NCBI GenBank assembly: GCA_030748575.1
Contig: JASMLR010000002.1
Location: 27,939-91,938, forward strand
Direction of reading: 5' to 3'
Length of the DNA stretch: 64,000 nucleotides
Origin: Phycisphaerales bacterium
GTDB taxonomy: Bacteria; Planctomycetota; Phycisphaerae; Phycisphaerales; SM1A02
Part shown: positions 48,744 to 56,737 of the stretch, in pieces
Position numbering within the stretch: position 1 is the stretch's first letter
How the letters are laid out: each line of letters starts with the position of its first letter
The notes under the pieces: model-generated
The model's input: only the letters and a program-made list of their open reading frames with translations
Database searches by the model: none
Told to the model about the DNA's origin: nothing
Program-made: the position numbers and the translations under genes

Positions 48744-49940
48744 ATGATTGGTGTATGGATGGCTACGTGCAGCATCGTGGCGGTGCCGCAATTCGAAATC
48801 GTCGAGATCGGGACGTTTGGAACGGGGCCCTGCGGCGCCCATGACGTCAGTGAGGTGGATACGGCGTGTGGGCAGGGGACAGCGCCGAACGGACTGTCGC
48901 TACACGCCTTCTACTGGGACGGCGCGGTCATGCACAACATTCCACCGCTCAATGCGCCTGCCGGCGGGAACACCTGGGGATTCTCGATGAACAGGCATGG
49001 GCATGTGGTCGGGTACTCCACGGCGGCGACCGGCTCGACCTTTCATCCCTACGTGTGGTCACCGGAGCAGGGGACCGTCGATCTTGGCGTGCCATCCTGG
49101 GCTTCCGGCGACTACGGTCGGGCGCTGGACATCAATGATGCCGGGACCATTGTGGGGCTTGTGGGGACCGTTCCGTACAACATCCGAGGGTGCATCTGGA
49201 TCGATGGAGACATGCGGCAGGTACAGCCCTTCGGTGGTACGGAGTCACAGTGCCTGGCGGTCAATGAACTGAACGACGTTGTCGGCTTCGCGCGGCTCGA
49301 GTCGGGAAAGATGCGTGGCTTCGTGGCGCCAAACGGGAACGTCGATGCCGTGATTGAACTTGAAGCGCCAGAGGGCGGCGGCGCGCGGGCAACCGACATC
49401 AATGAACAGCGTGTTGTGTGCGGCTGGGGGGCGAATGAAGACGGCACGTATCACGGACTGCGTTGGTCGATCGAAGGTGGTATGGAGTATCTGGAAGCCC
49501 CTCCGGGGTGGCAGGCATTCGCATACGACATCAATGAATCGGGCTGGATCGTCGGGCAGGCGTGGGGCCCCGAATCGGTGGCGGGCATCGAGTACCACGC
49601 CTGCCTGTGGATTGACGACACGTTTGTGCTTCTGGATGACCTGGTGGTCGGTAATGAAGAGGGTGCTGCCTTCAACGTTGCCCGCGGCGTGAACGAGCAT
49701 GGTTGGATCGCAACGTCGATGGCCTTTGACGGTCAGGACAACCGGGCGGCACTGCTCCGGCCGCTGGCATCTCTTCCAGGGGATGTCAATGGCGATGGCA
49801 TCATTGGCACCGATGATCTTCTGATGGTGATCGCCCAGTGGGGCCCGTGTGGGGCGTCATGCGAGGCGGACATCAACGGCGATGGCCTTGTCGGCACCGA
49901 TGATCTGTTGGTCATTCTGGCGGGCTGGACGTCCGGCTGA
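48744..49940 (+). CDS. HAF-repeat protein with a dockerin-like C-terminus
   Basis: 398 aa. Six or so HAF-type repeats run through it (GFSMNRHGHVVGYS, DINDAGTIVGL, AVNELNDVVGFA, DINEQRVVCGW, DINESGWIVGQ, GVNEHGWIA), a beta-propeller-like array found in secreted proteins. The last 55 residues have two calcium-loop motifs, GDVNGDGIIGTDDLLMVI and ADINGDGLVGTDDLLVIL, as in dockerin type I and typical of Phycisphaerales. The leader is short (MIGVWMATCSIVAV). The ATG at 48744 has AAAGGAG at 48731-48737. The role is unknown. Confidence 0.88.
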   Translation: MIGVWMATCSIVAVPQFEIVEIGTFGTGPCGAHDVSEVDTACGQGTAPNGLSLHAFYWDGAVMHNIPPLNAPAGGNTWGFSMNRHGHVVGYSTAATGSTFHPYVWSPEQGTVDLGVPSWASGDYGRALDINDAGTIVGLVGTVPYNIRGCIWIDGDMRQVQPFGGTESQCLAVNELNDVVGFARLESGKMRGFVAPNGNVDAVIELEAPEGGGARATDINEQRVVCGWGANEDGTYHGLRWSIEGGMEYLEAPPGWQAFAYDINESGWIVGQAWGPESVAGIEYHACLWIDDTFVLLDDLVVGNEEGAAFNVARGVNEHGWIATSMAFDGQDNRAALLRPLASLPGDVNGDGIIGTDDLLMVIAQWGPCGASCEADINGDGLVGTDDLLVILAGWTSG

Positions 49941-50124
49941 CGGGGGCGGCCAGAGTTTGATCCACATCGGGCGTCAGCCTCCCGCAGCCACAGGTGCAGG
50001 TCGGGACCACGGCGGTGCCTTCAGCCCATCCACAACAGCCGCGGCGCCGACGGCAGATCCGACGGCGTCGCGGAGTCTCTGGGTTGGAGAGGGCGGGAGG
50101 CGGGGCTGGTTCCACGTCACTCAT
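49912..50124 (-). CDS. Possible small Cys/Arg-rich protein
   Basis: 70 aa with clustered cysteines (RICRRRRGCCGWAEG, then CTCGCG) that might bind a metal. The ATG overlaps the stop of the upstream carboxymuconolactone decarboxylase-like gene by 4 bases (ATGA), like the coupled genes elsewhere in the window. The 3' end overlaps the dockerin-like coding end by 29 bases. I have no homology evidence, so it may be a chance frame in a 180-base gap. Confidence 0.35.
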   Translation of the reverse strand: MSDVEPAPPPALSNPETPRRRRICRRRRGCCGWAEGTAVVPTCTCGCGRLTPDVDQTLAAPVSRTSSPPE

Positions 50125-50417
50125 GCCGTTGGAGTGCTCGGCCCGGCCGCGTCATCGAAGATCCGGATAGCAACCTTGCTGAAGGCGTGGGCCGGGCCCC
50201 CGCCCATCAACACGGCAACATCGAGCGACTCGAGCAATTCTTCGCGGGATGCGCCCGCCTTGACGGCGAGGGGCACATGGTGGTGGAGGCAGTGCTCGCA
50301 GAGCCTGCTGACGGCGGCGACGATCGCCATGAGTTCCTTCGTCTTGACGTCAAGGGTGCCGGGCTCAAGCACGGCGTGATACATGGTCCGGAAGGCCTTT
50401 TCGGATGCTGCTCTCAT
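50121..50417 (-). CDS. Carboxymuconolactone decarboxylase-like (AhpD-type) protein
   Basis: 98 aa. The AhpD/CMD core is seen: KTKELMAIVAAVSRLCEHCLHHH (CEHC redox pair and nearby His) followed by AGASREELLESLDVAVLMGG. CMD proteins with Cys-x-x-Cys often act in peroxide defence; those with other residues are decarboxylases. The ATG at 50417 is chosen; the frame is open 27 codons upstream. Divergent from the thioredoxin-like gene. Confidence 0.85.
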   Translation of the reverse strand: MRAASEKAFRTMYHAVLEPGTLDVKTKELMAIVAAVSRLCEHCLHHHVPLAVKAGASREELLESLDVAVLMGGGPAHAFSKVAIRIFDDAAGPSTPTA

Positions 50418-50583
50418 GGGGGGTCTCTCTCTGGGAATTGGTGGTCCCGATGCCGGTGACTGTCGTGTGAGGGGCGACAAGGTAGTGATTCGTTTCACCT
50501 GATGCGGCGTTTGCAGCGGTTTGCTCTCAAGAGGTCGCTGGTGCGGCTGCTAGACTGGGCTTGTTCAGGAGGAAACCCACCCC

Positions 50584-51837
50584 ATGCGTGGAATCACGAT
50601 GACGGCCCTTGCATTGGCACTGTCCACCGCGGCAGCGGCGCAGCAGAAGATCAAGCCGCCCCACATCAAACCACCGAATCCCGAGCCGCTGACCGTGCTG
50701 GACGCGTTCATCGACGCCACCGGGGGCGCAGCGGCCTACAAGGGGCTCAAGGGCTTGTATCGCTCATACCAATGGACGATCGGGGACGACACGGGAGACT
50801 CCGAGGTGCGGGCCAGGCCCGGGGGCGCATTCGCGCAGGACATGACGATGCGCGGAAGCAGCTGGCACGAATCCCAGGGCTCCGATGGCATGCGGACCTG
50901 GCAGGAAGACGCGGCCGGCACCTGTTGGAAGGTTGACCCGGAGGTGGGCCTGCAACTCCGTATGGAGCAGGACCCGACGGCCATGCTCGACCTGCAGTCA
51001 TACACCCGCGCGATGACGGTGACAGGGCAGGTCGAGGTCGCGGGTCGTCAGTGCTGGCGTCTGGTCGCGGTTCCGACCGCGGGGCGGCCCTGGTATCTGT
51101 TCTTCGACGCAGAGACCGGGCTGCTGAACCGGCTGGAATTCAGCAGACCCGATGGCGACGGCGGCATGCTCCTCGTGACGCACGCCTACGAAGACTGGAA
51201 GCCGGCCGGCCCCATCAAGGTTCCGGGAACCGTTCGTGAGTGGTCCAAGGCGGGCCACGTCACCATGACCCTGAAGACGGCTGAGGCCGTCGCAGTACCG
51301 CCGGAGGCGGTTGCATTGCCGCCCTGCGCGGTGGAGGCATTCGCGGAACCGGAGCCGTCCAGCGGGTCGGCCGAGCGGGGGGCGTGGCACGGTCGACTCA
51401 TCGACATGATCGGACCGACCCTCGTCAACGCCGACGGCACCGAGATGCCGTCCAGCATGCTGGCTGACACGGAACACGTGCTGTTGTACTTCACGGCCAA
51501 GTGGTGTGGCCCGTGCCGCCGATTCACGCCCAGCCTGGTCGAGTTTGCCAAGGCCCACGCCGACAGCGAGACCTTTGCGATCGTTGTAGTCAGCAGCGAC
51601 CGCAAGAAGGACGACATGTTCAAATACATGACGGACTACGGCATGAACTTTCCTGCCGTGCCGTACGCGCGGCGAGATTCAAGTGGCATCAAGAAGGCAT
51701 GGGGCGCCCGCGGTATTCCGAATCTCGTGTGGCTCGGTCCCGATGATTCGGTAACGATGGGCAGTTACGATCAGGGCCGGTACGTCGGGCCGAGCAAGGT
51801 GCTGGAGGCCTTCAAGCGCCGTATCGGCGCCGAATAG
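50584..51837 (+). CDS. Secreted protein with a C-terminal thioredoxin-like (nucleoredoxin-type) domain
   Basis: 417 aa with a signal peptide (1-19). Residues 35-235 form a domain that looks like a LolA-type or outer-membrane lipoprotein carrier fold (FIDATGG...YRSYQ, GLLNRLEF). Residues 275-417 are a thioredoxin fold with WCGPC (307-311) and YARRDSSGIKKAWGARGIPNLVW, nearest to tryparedoxin/nucleoredoxin. A periplasmic thiol-disulfide role is likely. The ATG at 50584 has GGAGG upstream. The stop is 19 bases from the convergent metallopeptidase stop. Confidence 0.85.
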   Translation: MRGITMTALALALSTAAAAQQKIKPPHIKPPNPEPLTVLDAFIDATGGAAAYKGLKGLYRSYQWTIGDDTGDSEVRARPGGAFAQDMTMRGSSWHESQGSDGMRTWQEDAAGTCWKVDPEVGLQLRMEQDPTAMLDLQSYTRAMTVTGQVEVAGRQCWRLVAVPTAGRPWYLFFDAETGLLNRLEFSRPDGDGGMLLVTHAYEDWKPAGPIKVPGTVREWSKAGHVTMTLKTAEAVAVPPEAVALPPCAVEAFAEPEPSSGSAERGAWHGRLIDMIGPTLVNADGTEMPSSMLADTEHVLLYFTAKWCGPCRRFTPSLVEFAKAHADSETFAIVVVSSDRKKDDMFKYMTDYGMNFPAVPYARRDSSGIKKAWGARGIPNLVWLGPDDSVTMGSYDQGRYVGPSKVLEAFKRRIGAE

Positions 51838-51856
51838 ACTCGCGGGTCCGTCGCAC

Positions 51857-52270
51857 TCACGCATACCCCAGACGATCCAGATCATCCTCGTCCAGGCCGT
51901 GATGGTGACCGAGTTCGTGCAGCAGTGTGATCCGGATTTCTTCACGCACCACTGACCACGCGTCAGCACACGGCGGGCTGGCTGCCGCGGCACGGTCCGC
52001 CGCGGCCGCGAGAATGCCTCGCCGGTACAGGTGGACGGTGTCTGGGAGCACGCCGGAGTCTTCAACACTGCGGTCGGTCAGTGGGAGCCCCGAGTGCAGG
52101 CCGCAGATACTGTCTGGTTCGGCTTCAAACGACTCGAGTACGTCGGGCGCGGGCTGGTCCTCGACAATCACAGGGACTTCTTCGATGACGGCGTGGAGGT
52201 GCCGTGGGAGCACTTTCAGAACCGACTCCAGGGCAGCGTCGAACCGGCGTCGCTCGGCTTCGGTCAGCAC
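51857..52270 (-). CDS. Minimal zincin metallopeptidase family protein
   Basis: 137 aa. The zinc site is LLHELGHHHGLDEDDLDRLGY, an HExxH-xx-H-like motif near the C-terminus, as in the small DUF1025/PF06262 metallopeptidases. No signal peptide. The biological target is unknown. It overlaps the DUF2520 gene by 7 bases. Confidence 0.87.
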   Translation of the reverse strand: MLTEAERRRFDAALESVLKVLPRHLHAVIEEVPVIVEDQPAPDVLESFEAEPDSICGLHSGLPLTDRSVEDSGVLPDTVHLYRRGILAAAADRAAAASPPCADAWSVVREEIRITLLHELGHHHGLDEDDLDRLGYA

Positions 52271-53148
52271 GGATCGGTACCGCGGGCGCAGACGGACGAC
52301 CGAATGGCGTCAGCCTTGTCCGCGTCCAGGCCGCCTCGCTCGACCGCGTAGGGAAGGCACAACGCGACCAGATCCTGATACAGCGGGACAAGGTGCGGCG
52401 CTTCCACCGCGAGCACGCGGAGGTGCTCCTCAATAGTCCCCGCGTCGCCGCGAACAACCGGGCCCATGACGGCATGCGGTACGCCGAGGCGTTCAAGGTT
52501 CGTGCCGGCTTCGCGAACCATTCGGCCCATGGCTGTCGCTCCGACCTCCCGGTCAAGACCGAGATGAGTCCACAAGTCCACGGCCGATGCGAGCAGTCCG
52601 GTCATGAGCCCGCCGACCAGGGATGCGGACAGGTGATAGAGGGCGCGGTGTGAGGCCGGGATGTCAACAGGTTCCAGACCGAGGTCGCGTGCCAGGTCGG
52701 TCAGCCACGGCCGAGCGACCGCATCACCGTCGATGGCGGCAGTAGCGCCGTGCAGGGCCTCGTGGCCGCGACCGCCGGCAGCGACCACCATCACCGGGTG
52801 GAGTGACCCCGCGTGCGCCCCGCGTCCGACGGCCACATCGACGGCCGCGAGCCCCTTCGCCCCGGCGGTGTGGGCCACAATGGTTCCCTCGACATCATGA
52901 AGAGTCGATGCGACGGGTGAGATGGCGTCATCGGGAACGCACAGCAGGATGGCGCCGACGCTCGGGTCGATGTCGCCTGGCGACGCAACGAGTTGGCATC
53001 CGATCTCGTGGGCAAGCCCTTCACGCCGTTCGGGATGCCGTGAGGCGATCGCGACCACCTGCCTTCCGGCAGCATGCGCGCCTCGGGCCAGTGCAGCCCC
53101 CATGGCACCGGCCCCCACGATGGCAATCGTTCTCACTCGGTCAGTCAT
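52264..53148 (-). CDS. Rossmann-fold and DUF2520 domain oxidoreductase-like protein
   Basis: 294 aa. N-terminal NAD(P)-binding motif VGAGAMGAA, LLCVPDD, then the GSLHPVMV segment. The C-terminal half is the helical DUF2520 dimer domain (ASHRALYHLSASLVGGLM). Related to prephenate- and ketopantoate-type reductases; the reaction is unknown. It starts 8 bases inside the end of the small membrane gene at 53141 and is probably in the same transcript as feoAB. Confidence 0.85.
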   Translation of the reverse strand: MTDRVRTIAIVGAGAMGAALARGAHAAGRQVVAIASRHPERREGLAHEIGCQLVASPGDIDPSVGAILLCVPDDAISPVASTLHDVEGTIVAHTAGAKGLAAVDVAVGRGAHAGSLHPVMVVAAGGRGHEALHGATAAIDGDAVARPWLTDLARDLGLEPVDIPASHRALYHLSASLVGGLMTGLLASAVDLWTHLGLDREVGATAMGRMVREAGTNLERLGVPHAVMGPVVRGDAGTIEEHLRVLAVEAPHLVPLYQDLVALCLPYAVERGGLDADKADAIRSSVCARGTDPC

Positions 53149-53329
53149 GCTCGGAGGATCGTCGAGATCGGGCCAGATGTCGACCCTCGTGGGTCAGCGT
53201 GGTTCGTTTCCAGCCGCCGGAGGCCCGGCCGCGGCGCACTGCCCGCTTCACCAGTGGTCTGAGGGCGAACCCCATGGCGGCGATCGCTGCGACCGAGACG
53301 ACCCAGAATTGCCAGTCGGCCCAGGGCAT
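53141..53329 (-). CDS. Small membrane protein coupled to feoB
   Basis: 62 aa: one membrane helix (WQFWVVSVAAIAAMGFAL, about 6-23) followed by a strongly basic tail (Arg/Lys/His). The ATG shares its last base with the feoB stop (TGATG), a clear coupling signal. FeoB genes often carry a small partner (FeoC or a FeoB-associated Cys-rich protein). This one has no cysteine, so if it is a partner it is of another sort. Too short for a family call. Confidence 0.65.
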   Translation of the reverse strand: MPWADWQFWVVSVAAIAAMGFALRPLVKRAVRRGRASGGWKRTTLTHEGRHLARSRRSSEHD

Positions 53330-55230
53330 CAGGACCAGCCCGCCGCCAATGCGATGCGATAGGCGATCCATGCCGCCGTCCACGCGACGCCGGTCATCCA
53401 CCCAAACTGCAGAAACGCCCACTTCCAGCCGCCGGCCTCTCGGGCCGTGACGGCGAGGGTTGGCAGGCACTGCATGGCCAGAACGAAGAAGACCAGCAGG
53501 CTTGCTGCGGTGGCCCGCCCGAGCATGGGCGAGCCGTCGTCGCGGGTGGCCTGTTCGATCCGCTGGATGACCTTCGGGTCGTCGATGTCTTCGTTGTCGG
53601 CGACGAGCACGGCCATCGTGGATACGAAGACCTCGCGAGCAGCGAACGATGTCATGACACCAACGGTCAGTTTCCAATCCAGCCCGATCGGTTCGAACAC
53701 AGGCTGTACCGCCCGGCCAATGCGTCCCGCAAAGGACCAGGCCATCGGGTTGGCTGTTTCGACCTGCGCCGCCGGCGTGTCAATGGTGGTGGGCGAGGCG
53801 TGTTCGGGCGGTTTGGGATAGGAACTCAGCCACCACAGGACGATCACCATGGCGAGGATGACCGTCCCGGCCTTGCGAAGGAAAAGCAGACTGCGGTCCC
53901 AGCACACCAGCAGGGCAGTCCTGATCGACGGCCATTGGTAGGCGGGTAGTTCCAGCACCATGGGTCGGCTCTTGCCCTTCAGGAGAGTTCGTCGGACCAG
54001 TAGCGAACTCAGCAGCGCCGCCGTGATACCCAACGCATAGCAGCCGGCAAAGACGAGCCCTGCCACGACCGGCTGGTCGTGAAACAACACACCGATGAGC
54101 AGCACGTACACAGGGACCCGCGCCGAGCACGAAAGAAACGGCGCCACGAGGATGACCGCAATTCGGTCGCGTCGGTCCGGGACGAGCCTGGCCGACATGA
54201 CGGCGGGAATCGCGCACGCATGGGCCGACAGCATGGGCACGAATGCCTGACCTGGAAGCCCGAATCGTCGCAGCACGCGATCCATGACGAAGGCGGCGCG
54301 GGCGAGGTAGCCGGTGTCCTCCAGAATGGCAATCAGGAAGAACAGCAGAATGATCTGTGGGAGAAACACAACCGTGCCGGCCAGACCGCCGACCACACCA
54401 TCGACCATCAAATCCCTGATGGCACCCTCAGGAAGCACCGCGCCGACCCAGCCTCCGACGTGCCCGAAGATCTGCTCGATCAGATCCATGGGGACACCTG
54501 CGAACTCGAAGATGGTCCAGAACAGGCCGGCCATGATCAGGAGAAACGTCGCAATGCCCAGCACGGGGTGTGTGAACGCCATGTCCAGCCGATGTCCGAT
54601 GCGTCCACCGCTCTCGGAGTTGGGCGTGGGGATGCTCTCCCGGACGACGCCGTTGGCCCACTGCTCAACGGCGGCAGGGTCGTCCGCAGCAGGGAGCGAA
54701 GCGGTTGGAACCGCAGCGGTACGGATCGCTGCGACCAACTCGCTGCGACCTCGGCCCTTTCTGCCGGCGGTCGGTATCACCGGGCACCCCAGCCAGGATG
54801 CGAGCCGGTCGGGGTCGATCTCCAGACCTCGTCGCCGCGCGACATCCACCTTGGTCAGGGCGACGACGCAGGGGACGTCAACGGCAAGGACTTCGGCAGC
54901 CAGATGAAGCCCCCGGGAGAGGTTGGACGCGTCGAGGACCAGCAGCATGACATCGGGCTGAAAGTCCGTGTCTCCGGCGAGGCAGTCGCGAACGACGTCC
55001 GACTCCGGCACGCTCAGGGAGAGCGACCAGGCCCCCGGGAGGTCCATCACGGTCAGATCGCCGCTGCTTCCGACCCGTGCTTCAAAGGTCGTTCCCGGGA
55101 TGTTCGCCGTCTGCGCCCGCAAGCCACACAGCAGGTTGAAGAGCGTCGTCTTGCCGACGTTTGGTTGGCCGACCATCGCGACGGAGCGACCGCCGAGCCC
55201 CGCCTGCATGTTCGATTGTTCCCTCGTCAT
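53329..55230 (-). CDS. feoB: Ferrous iron transport protein B
   Basis: A GTP-driven ferrous iron importer of the inner membrane, 633 aa. The N-terminal G domain has GQPNVGKTT (G1, 21-29), DLPGAWS (G3) and LTKVD (G4), followed by the dissociation-inhibitor helices. The core membrane region contains the two Gate motifs (VFLPQIILLFF...ILEDTGYLARAAF and a later pair with FFVLAMQCLPT). It is slightly shorter than E. coli FeoB but intact. It follows feoA by 12 bases and precedes a coupled small protein. A Fur-like site lies before feoA. Confidence 0.95.
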   Translation of the reverse strand: MTREQSNMQAGLGGRSVAMVGQPNVGKTTLFNLLCGLRAQTANIPGTTFEARVGSSGDLTVMDLPGAWSLSLSVPESDVVRDCLAGDTDFQPDVMLLVLDASNLSRGLHLAAEVLAVDVPCVVALTKVDVARRRGLEIDPDRLASWLGCPVIPTAGRKGRGRSELVAAIRTAAVPTASLPAADDPAAVEQWANGVVRESIPTPNSESGGRIGHRLDMAFTHPVLGIATFLLIMAGLFWTIFEFAGVPMDLIEQIFGHVGGWVGAVLPEGAIRDLMVDGVVGGLAGTVVFLPQIILLFFLIAILEDTGYLARAAFVMDRVLRRFGLPGQAFVPMLSAHACAIPAVMSARLVPDRRDRIAVILVAPFLSCSARVPVYVLLIGVLFHDQPVVAGLVFAGCYALGITAALLSSLLVRRTLLKGKSRPMVLELPAYQWPSIRTALLVCWDRSLLFLRKAGTVILAMVIVLWWLSSYPKPPEHASPTTIDTPAAQVETANPMAWSFAGRIGRAVQPVFEPIGLDWKLTVGVMTSFAAREVFVSTMAVLVADNEDIDDPKVIQRIEQATRDDGSPMLGRATAASLLVFFVLAMQCLPTLAVTAREAGGWKWAFLQFGWMTGVAWTAAWIAYRIALAAGWS

Positions 55231-55242
55231 GGCCGAGCGGGG

Positions 55243-55455
55243 TCAGTTGCCGACTTCGACCTGAATCGATTCTGTCAGGCACCTCGCCAAGCCAAGCCGT
55301 GTGGACCCGGTCTCCACGATGCAGGAAGCGCCAGCGCGGCACATGGTGACCTCAGCCCCCTCGCGAAGCCCCATCGCGCGAAGCAGCGCCGCGTCTGCCC
55401 CCTGGGTCGCAACGACCAGGGCGGTTGTGCCGGTTTCCAGACAGTCGAGGGTCAC
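55243..55455 (-). CDS. feoA: Ferrous iron transport protein A
   Basis: 70 aa, an SH3-like FeoA domain: RAMGLREGAEVTMCRAG and LGLARCLTESIQVEV. It is required for FeoB activity in other bacteria, likely by direct binding. The start is the GTG at 55455 with AGGAG just upstream; both lie beside the Fur-like palindrome. First gene of the feo operon. Confidence 0.93.
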   Translation of the reverse strand: MTLDCLETGTTALVVATQGADAALLRAMGLREGAEVTMCRAGASCIVETGSTRLGLARCLTESIQVEVGN

Positions 55456-55465
55456 GGTGGTCTCC

Positions 55466-55486
55466 TGCTGAGAATCAGTCTCAGCA
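55466..55486 (-). promoter_or_regulatory. Fur-box-like operator upstream of feoA
   Basis: A perfect palindrome TGCTGAGA-ATCAG-TCTCAGCA. Its centre, TGAGAATCAGTCTCA (55469-55483), differs by one base from the 7-1-7 Fur consensus TGAnAATnATTnTCA. It lies 11-31 bases before the feoA start and touches the ribosome site, so Fe-bound Fur could block both transcription and leader use. Confidence 0.7.
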
Positions 55487-55514
55487 AGAATGCTACCGTG
55501 AGGTCACCATTGAT

Positions 55515-56138
55515 TCAAGCGTCAGGGCTGCCCAGGACCTCGGCCGTCCGCCGCCTTCGCCGGCTGGCCGCCAGAGACGCCAGCAGGGCCAGCCCGCCGG
55601 GGGCCGGAATGCCGAGATACTCCAGAATCAGCGATCCTCCGAGATACATCCCGGCGGGCTCGCCCGAGCCGTCCGTCCAACTCGACGCCATCAGCACCTG
55701 GACGTGCCCGTCGTCCCCGGTAAAGAGGTTGGCCACCTCCAGATCGACCGATCCGGAGGCCGGGCCGAAGACGCCGTGGGCGTAGTCGGTGGGAAACGGC
55801 TGTTCAAGCCAGCCCAGGGGCTCACCGGCCAGATCGACGGCCAGAATGCCCAGATAGGCGTCGCTGGCCCAATTGGGTGTGCCGGTGTTGTCGTACGTCT
55901 CAAGGACGACGTCTTCCCACCGCAGCCGCATGATCTGCCGGTCCGGATCGACCTCAAACGTGCCCACCACGGCGGGCGGTCCGCCAACGTAGGCGATGCC
56001 GGAGAGGTCGAAAATGGCCTGTTCGTACCCCTCCTGGCTGCCATCCTGGCCGCTTGCCAGCGCCAGGGGCGATGCTGCCAGCAAGGCAGCCGCAACCACA
56101 CCGGCCCGAAATGTCCTCTTCTCGCTCACGGGGTGCAC
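55515..56138 (-). CDS. PEP-CTERM-type secreted protein
   Basis: 207 aa with a signal peptide (RAGVVAAALLAASPLALASG). The end, IPAPGGLALLASLAASRRRRR, is the PEP-CTERM plan: a PAP/PEP-like motif, hydrophobic helix and basic cluster for sorting by an exosortase. The body is beta-rich, acidic and has WASDAYLGILAVD. No exosortase is in the window. It lies upstream of feoA on the same strand with 59 bases between, but the Fur site suggests feo has its own promoter. Confidence 0.82.
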   Translation of the reverse strand: MHPVSEKRTFRAGVVAAALLAASPLALASGQDGSQEGYEQAIFDLSGIAYVGGPPAVVGTFEVDPDRQIMRLRWEDVVLETYDNTGTPNWASDAYLGILAVDLAGEPLGWLEQPFPTDYAHGVFGPASGSVDLEVANLFTGDDGHVQVLMASSWTDGSGEPAGMYLGGSLILEYLGIPAPGGLALLASLAASRRRRRTAEVLGSPDA

Positions 56139-56242
56139 TCACCCTCAGCCTACAGGCAGCGACCTGCAACGCAAGCGAACATCCGGCCATTTTCGGACCT
56201 CAATCGGCGGCCGGTTTCCGGTCCGTCTCAAAACCAACACGA

Positions 56243-56260
56243 CCTCCCCGTGAGGGGAGG
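56243..56260 (-). terminator. Hairpin downstream of the small ORF at 56299
   Basis: CCTCCCC-GTGA-GGGGAGG, a perfect 7-bp stem. On the minus strand it is followed, seven bases later, by a T-rich run (GTTGGTTTTG). It may end the transcript of the 71-aa gene. Otherwise 56139-56298 shows nothing. Confidence 0.4.
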
Positions 56261-56298
56261 CCGTATTGCATCCGGTGAAAGGGGCTCGAAGTCACGCT

Positions 56299-56514
56299 TC
56301 AGCGGAGTCCAAGCGCCTCGGTGATGACATGGGCTGCTTCACCCGGGGTCCAGCCGTAGTTCCAGAGTTCTTCTAGATCGGTCGTATCGGTGCCTGTGGC
56401 GAGCAGAATCTCGCCCCGCGAAAGGTCGTACCGGTGCTCGGTTCGACGAAGGAGGCGGCGAAGTCGCGTTCGCCAGGCGTCCCAAGTCCAGTCGTGGGGG
56501 GTTCGAGTCTGCAT
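56299..56514 (-). CDS. Small conserved-looking protein, unknown
   Basis: 71 aa, basic N-terminal half (RTRLRRLLRRTEHRYDL) and acidic C-terminal half (TTDLEELWNYGWTPGEAAHV). Trp-rich, no membrane segment. The mix of residues looks like a folded protein rather than a chance frame, but I know no family. No clear ribosome site precedes the ATG at 56514. The 223 bases above (56515-56737) include an A/T-rich patch near 56590-56630 that may hold promoters for this gene or the next. Confidence 0.5.
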   Translation of the reverse strand: MQTRTPHDWTWDAWRTRLRRLLRRTEHRYDLSRGEILLATGTDTTDLEELWNYGWTPGEAAHVITEALGLR

Positions 56515-56737
56515 GGGTCAGGTCCAGTCGGTGGGGGGCACCATGCCCTCCACCATCACCTACGCACGAGGTCGGTTGATGGTGTGTCCGAGAACAGTTA
56601 TTCCCTGAAATTTTTCCAATTGAACTCTGATTCGGCCATCCTCGTAAGAGCAGTGCGAGCAATCCGAACAACACTGTCACGGCGATGCCGCGGAGGCCAG
56701 CACCATCACTCGATTTCCACGCATTCCACATCCGGCC

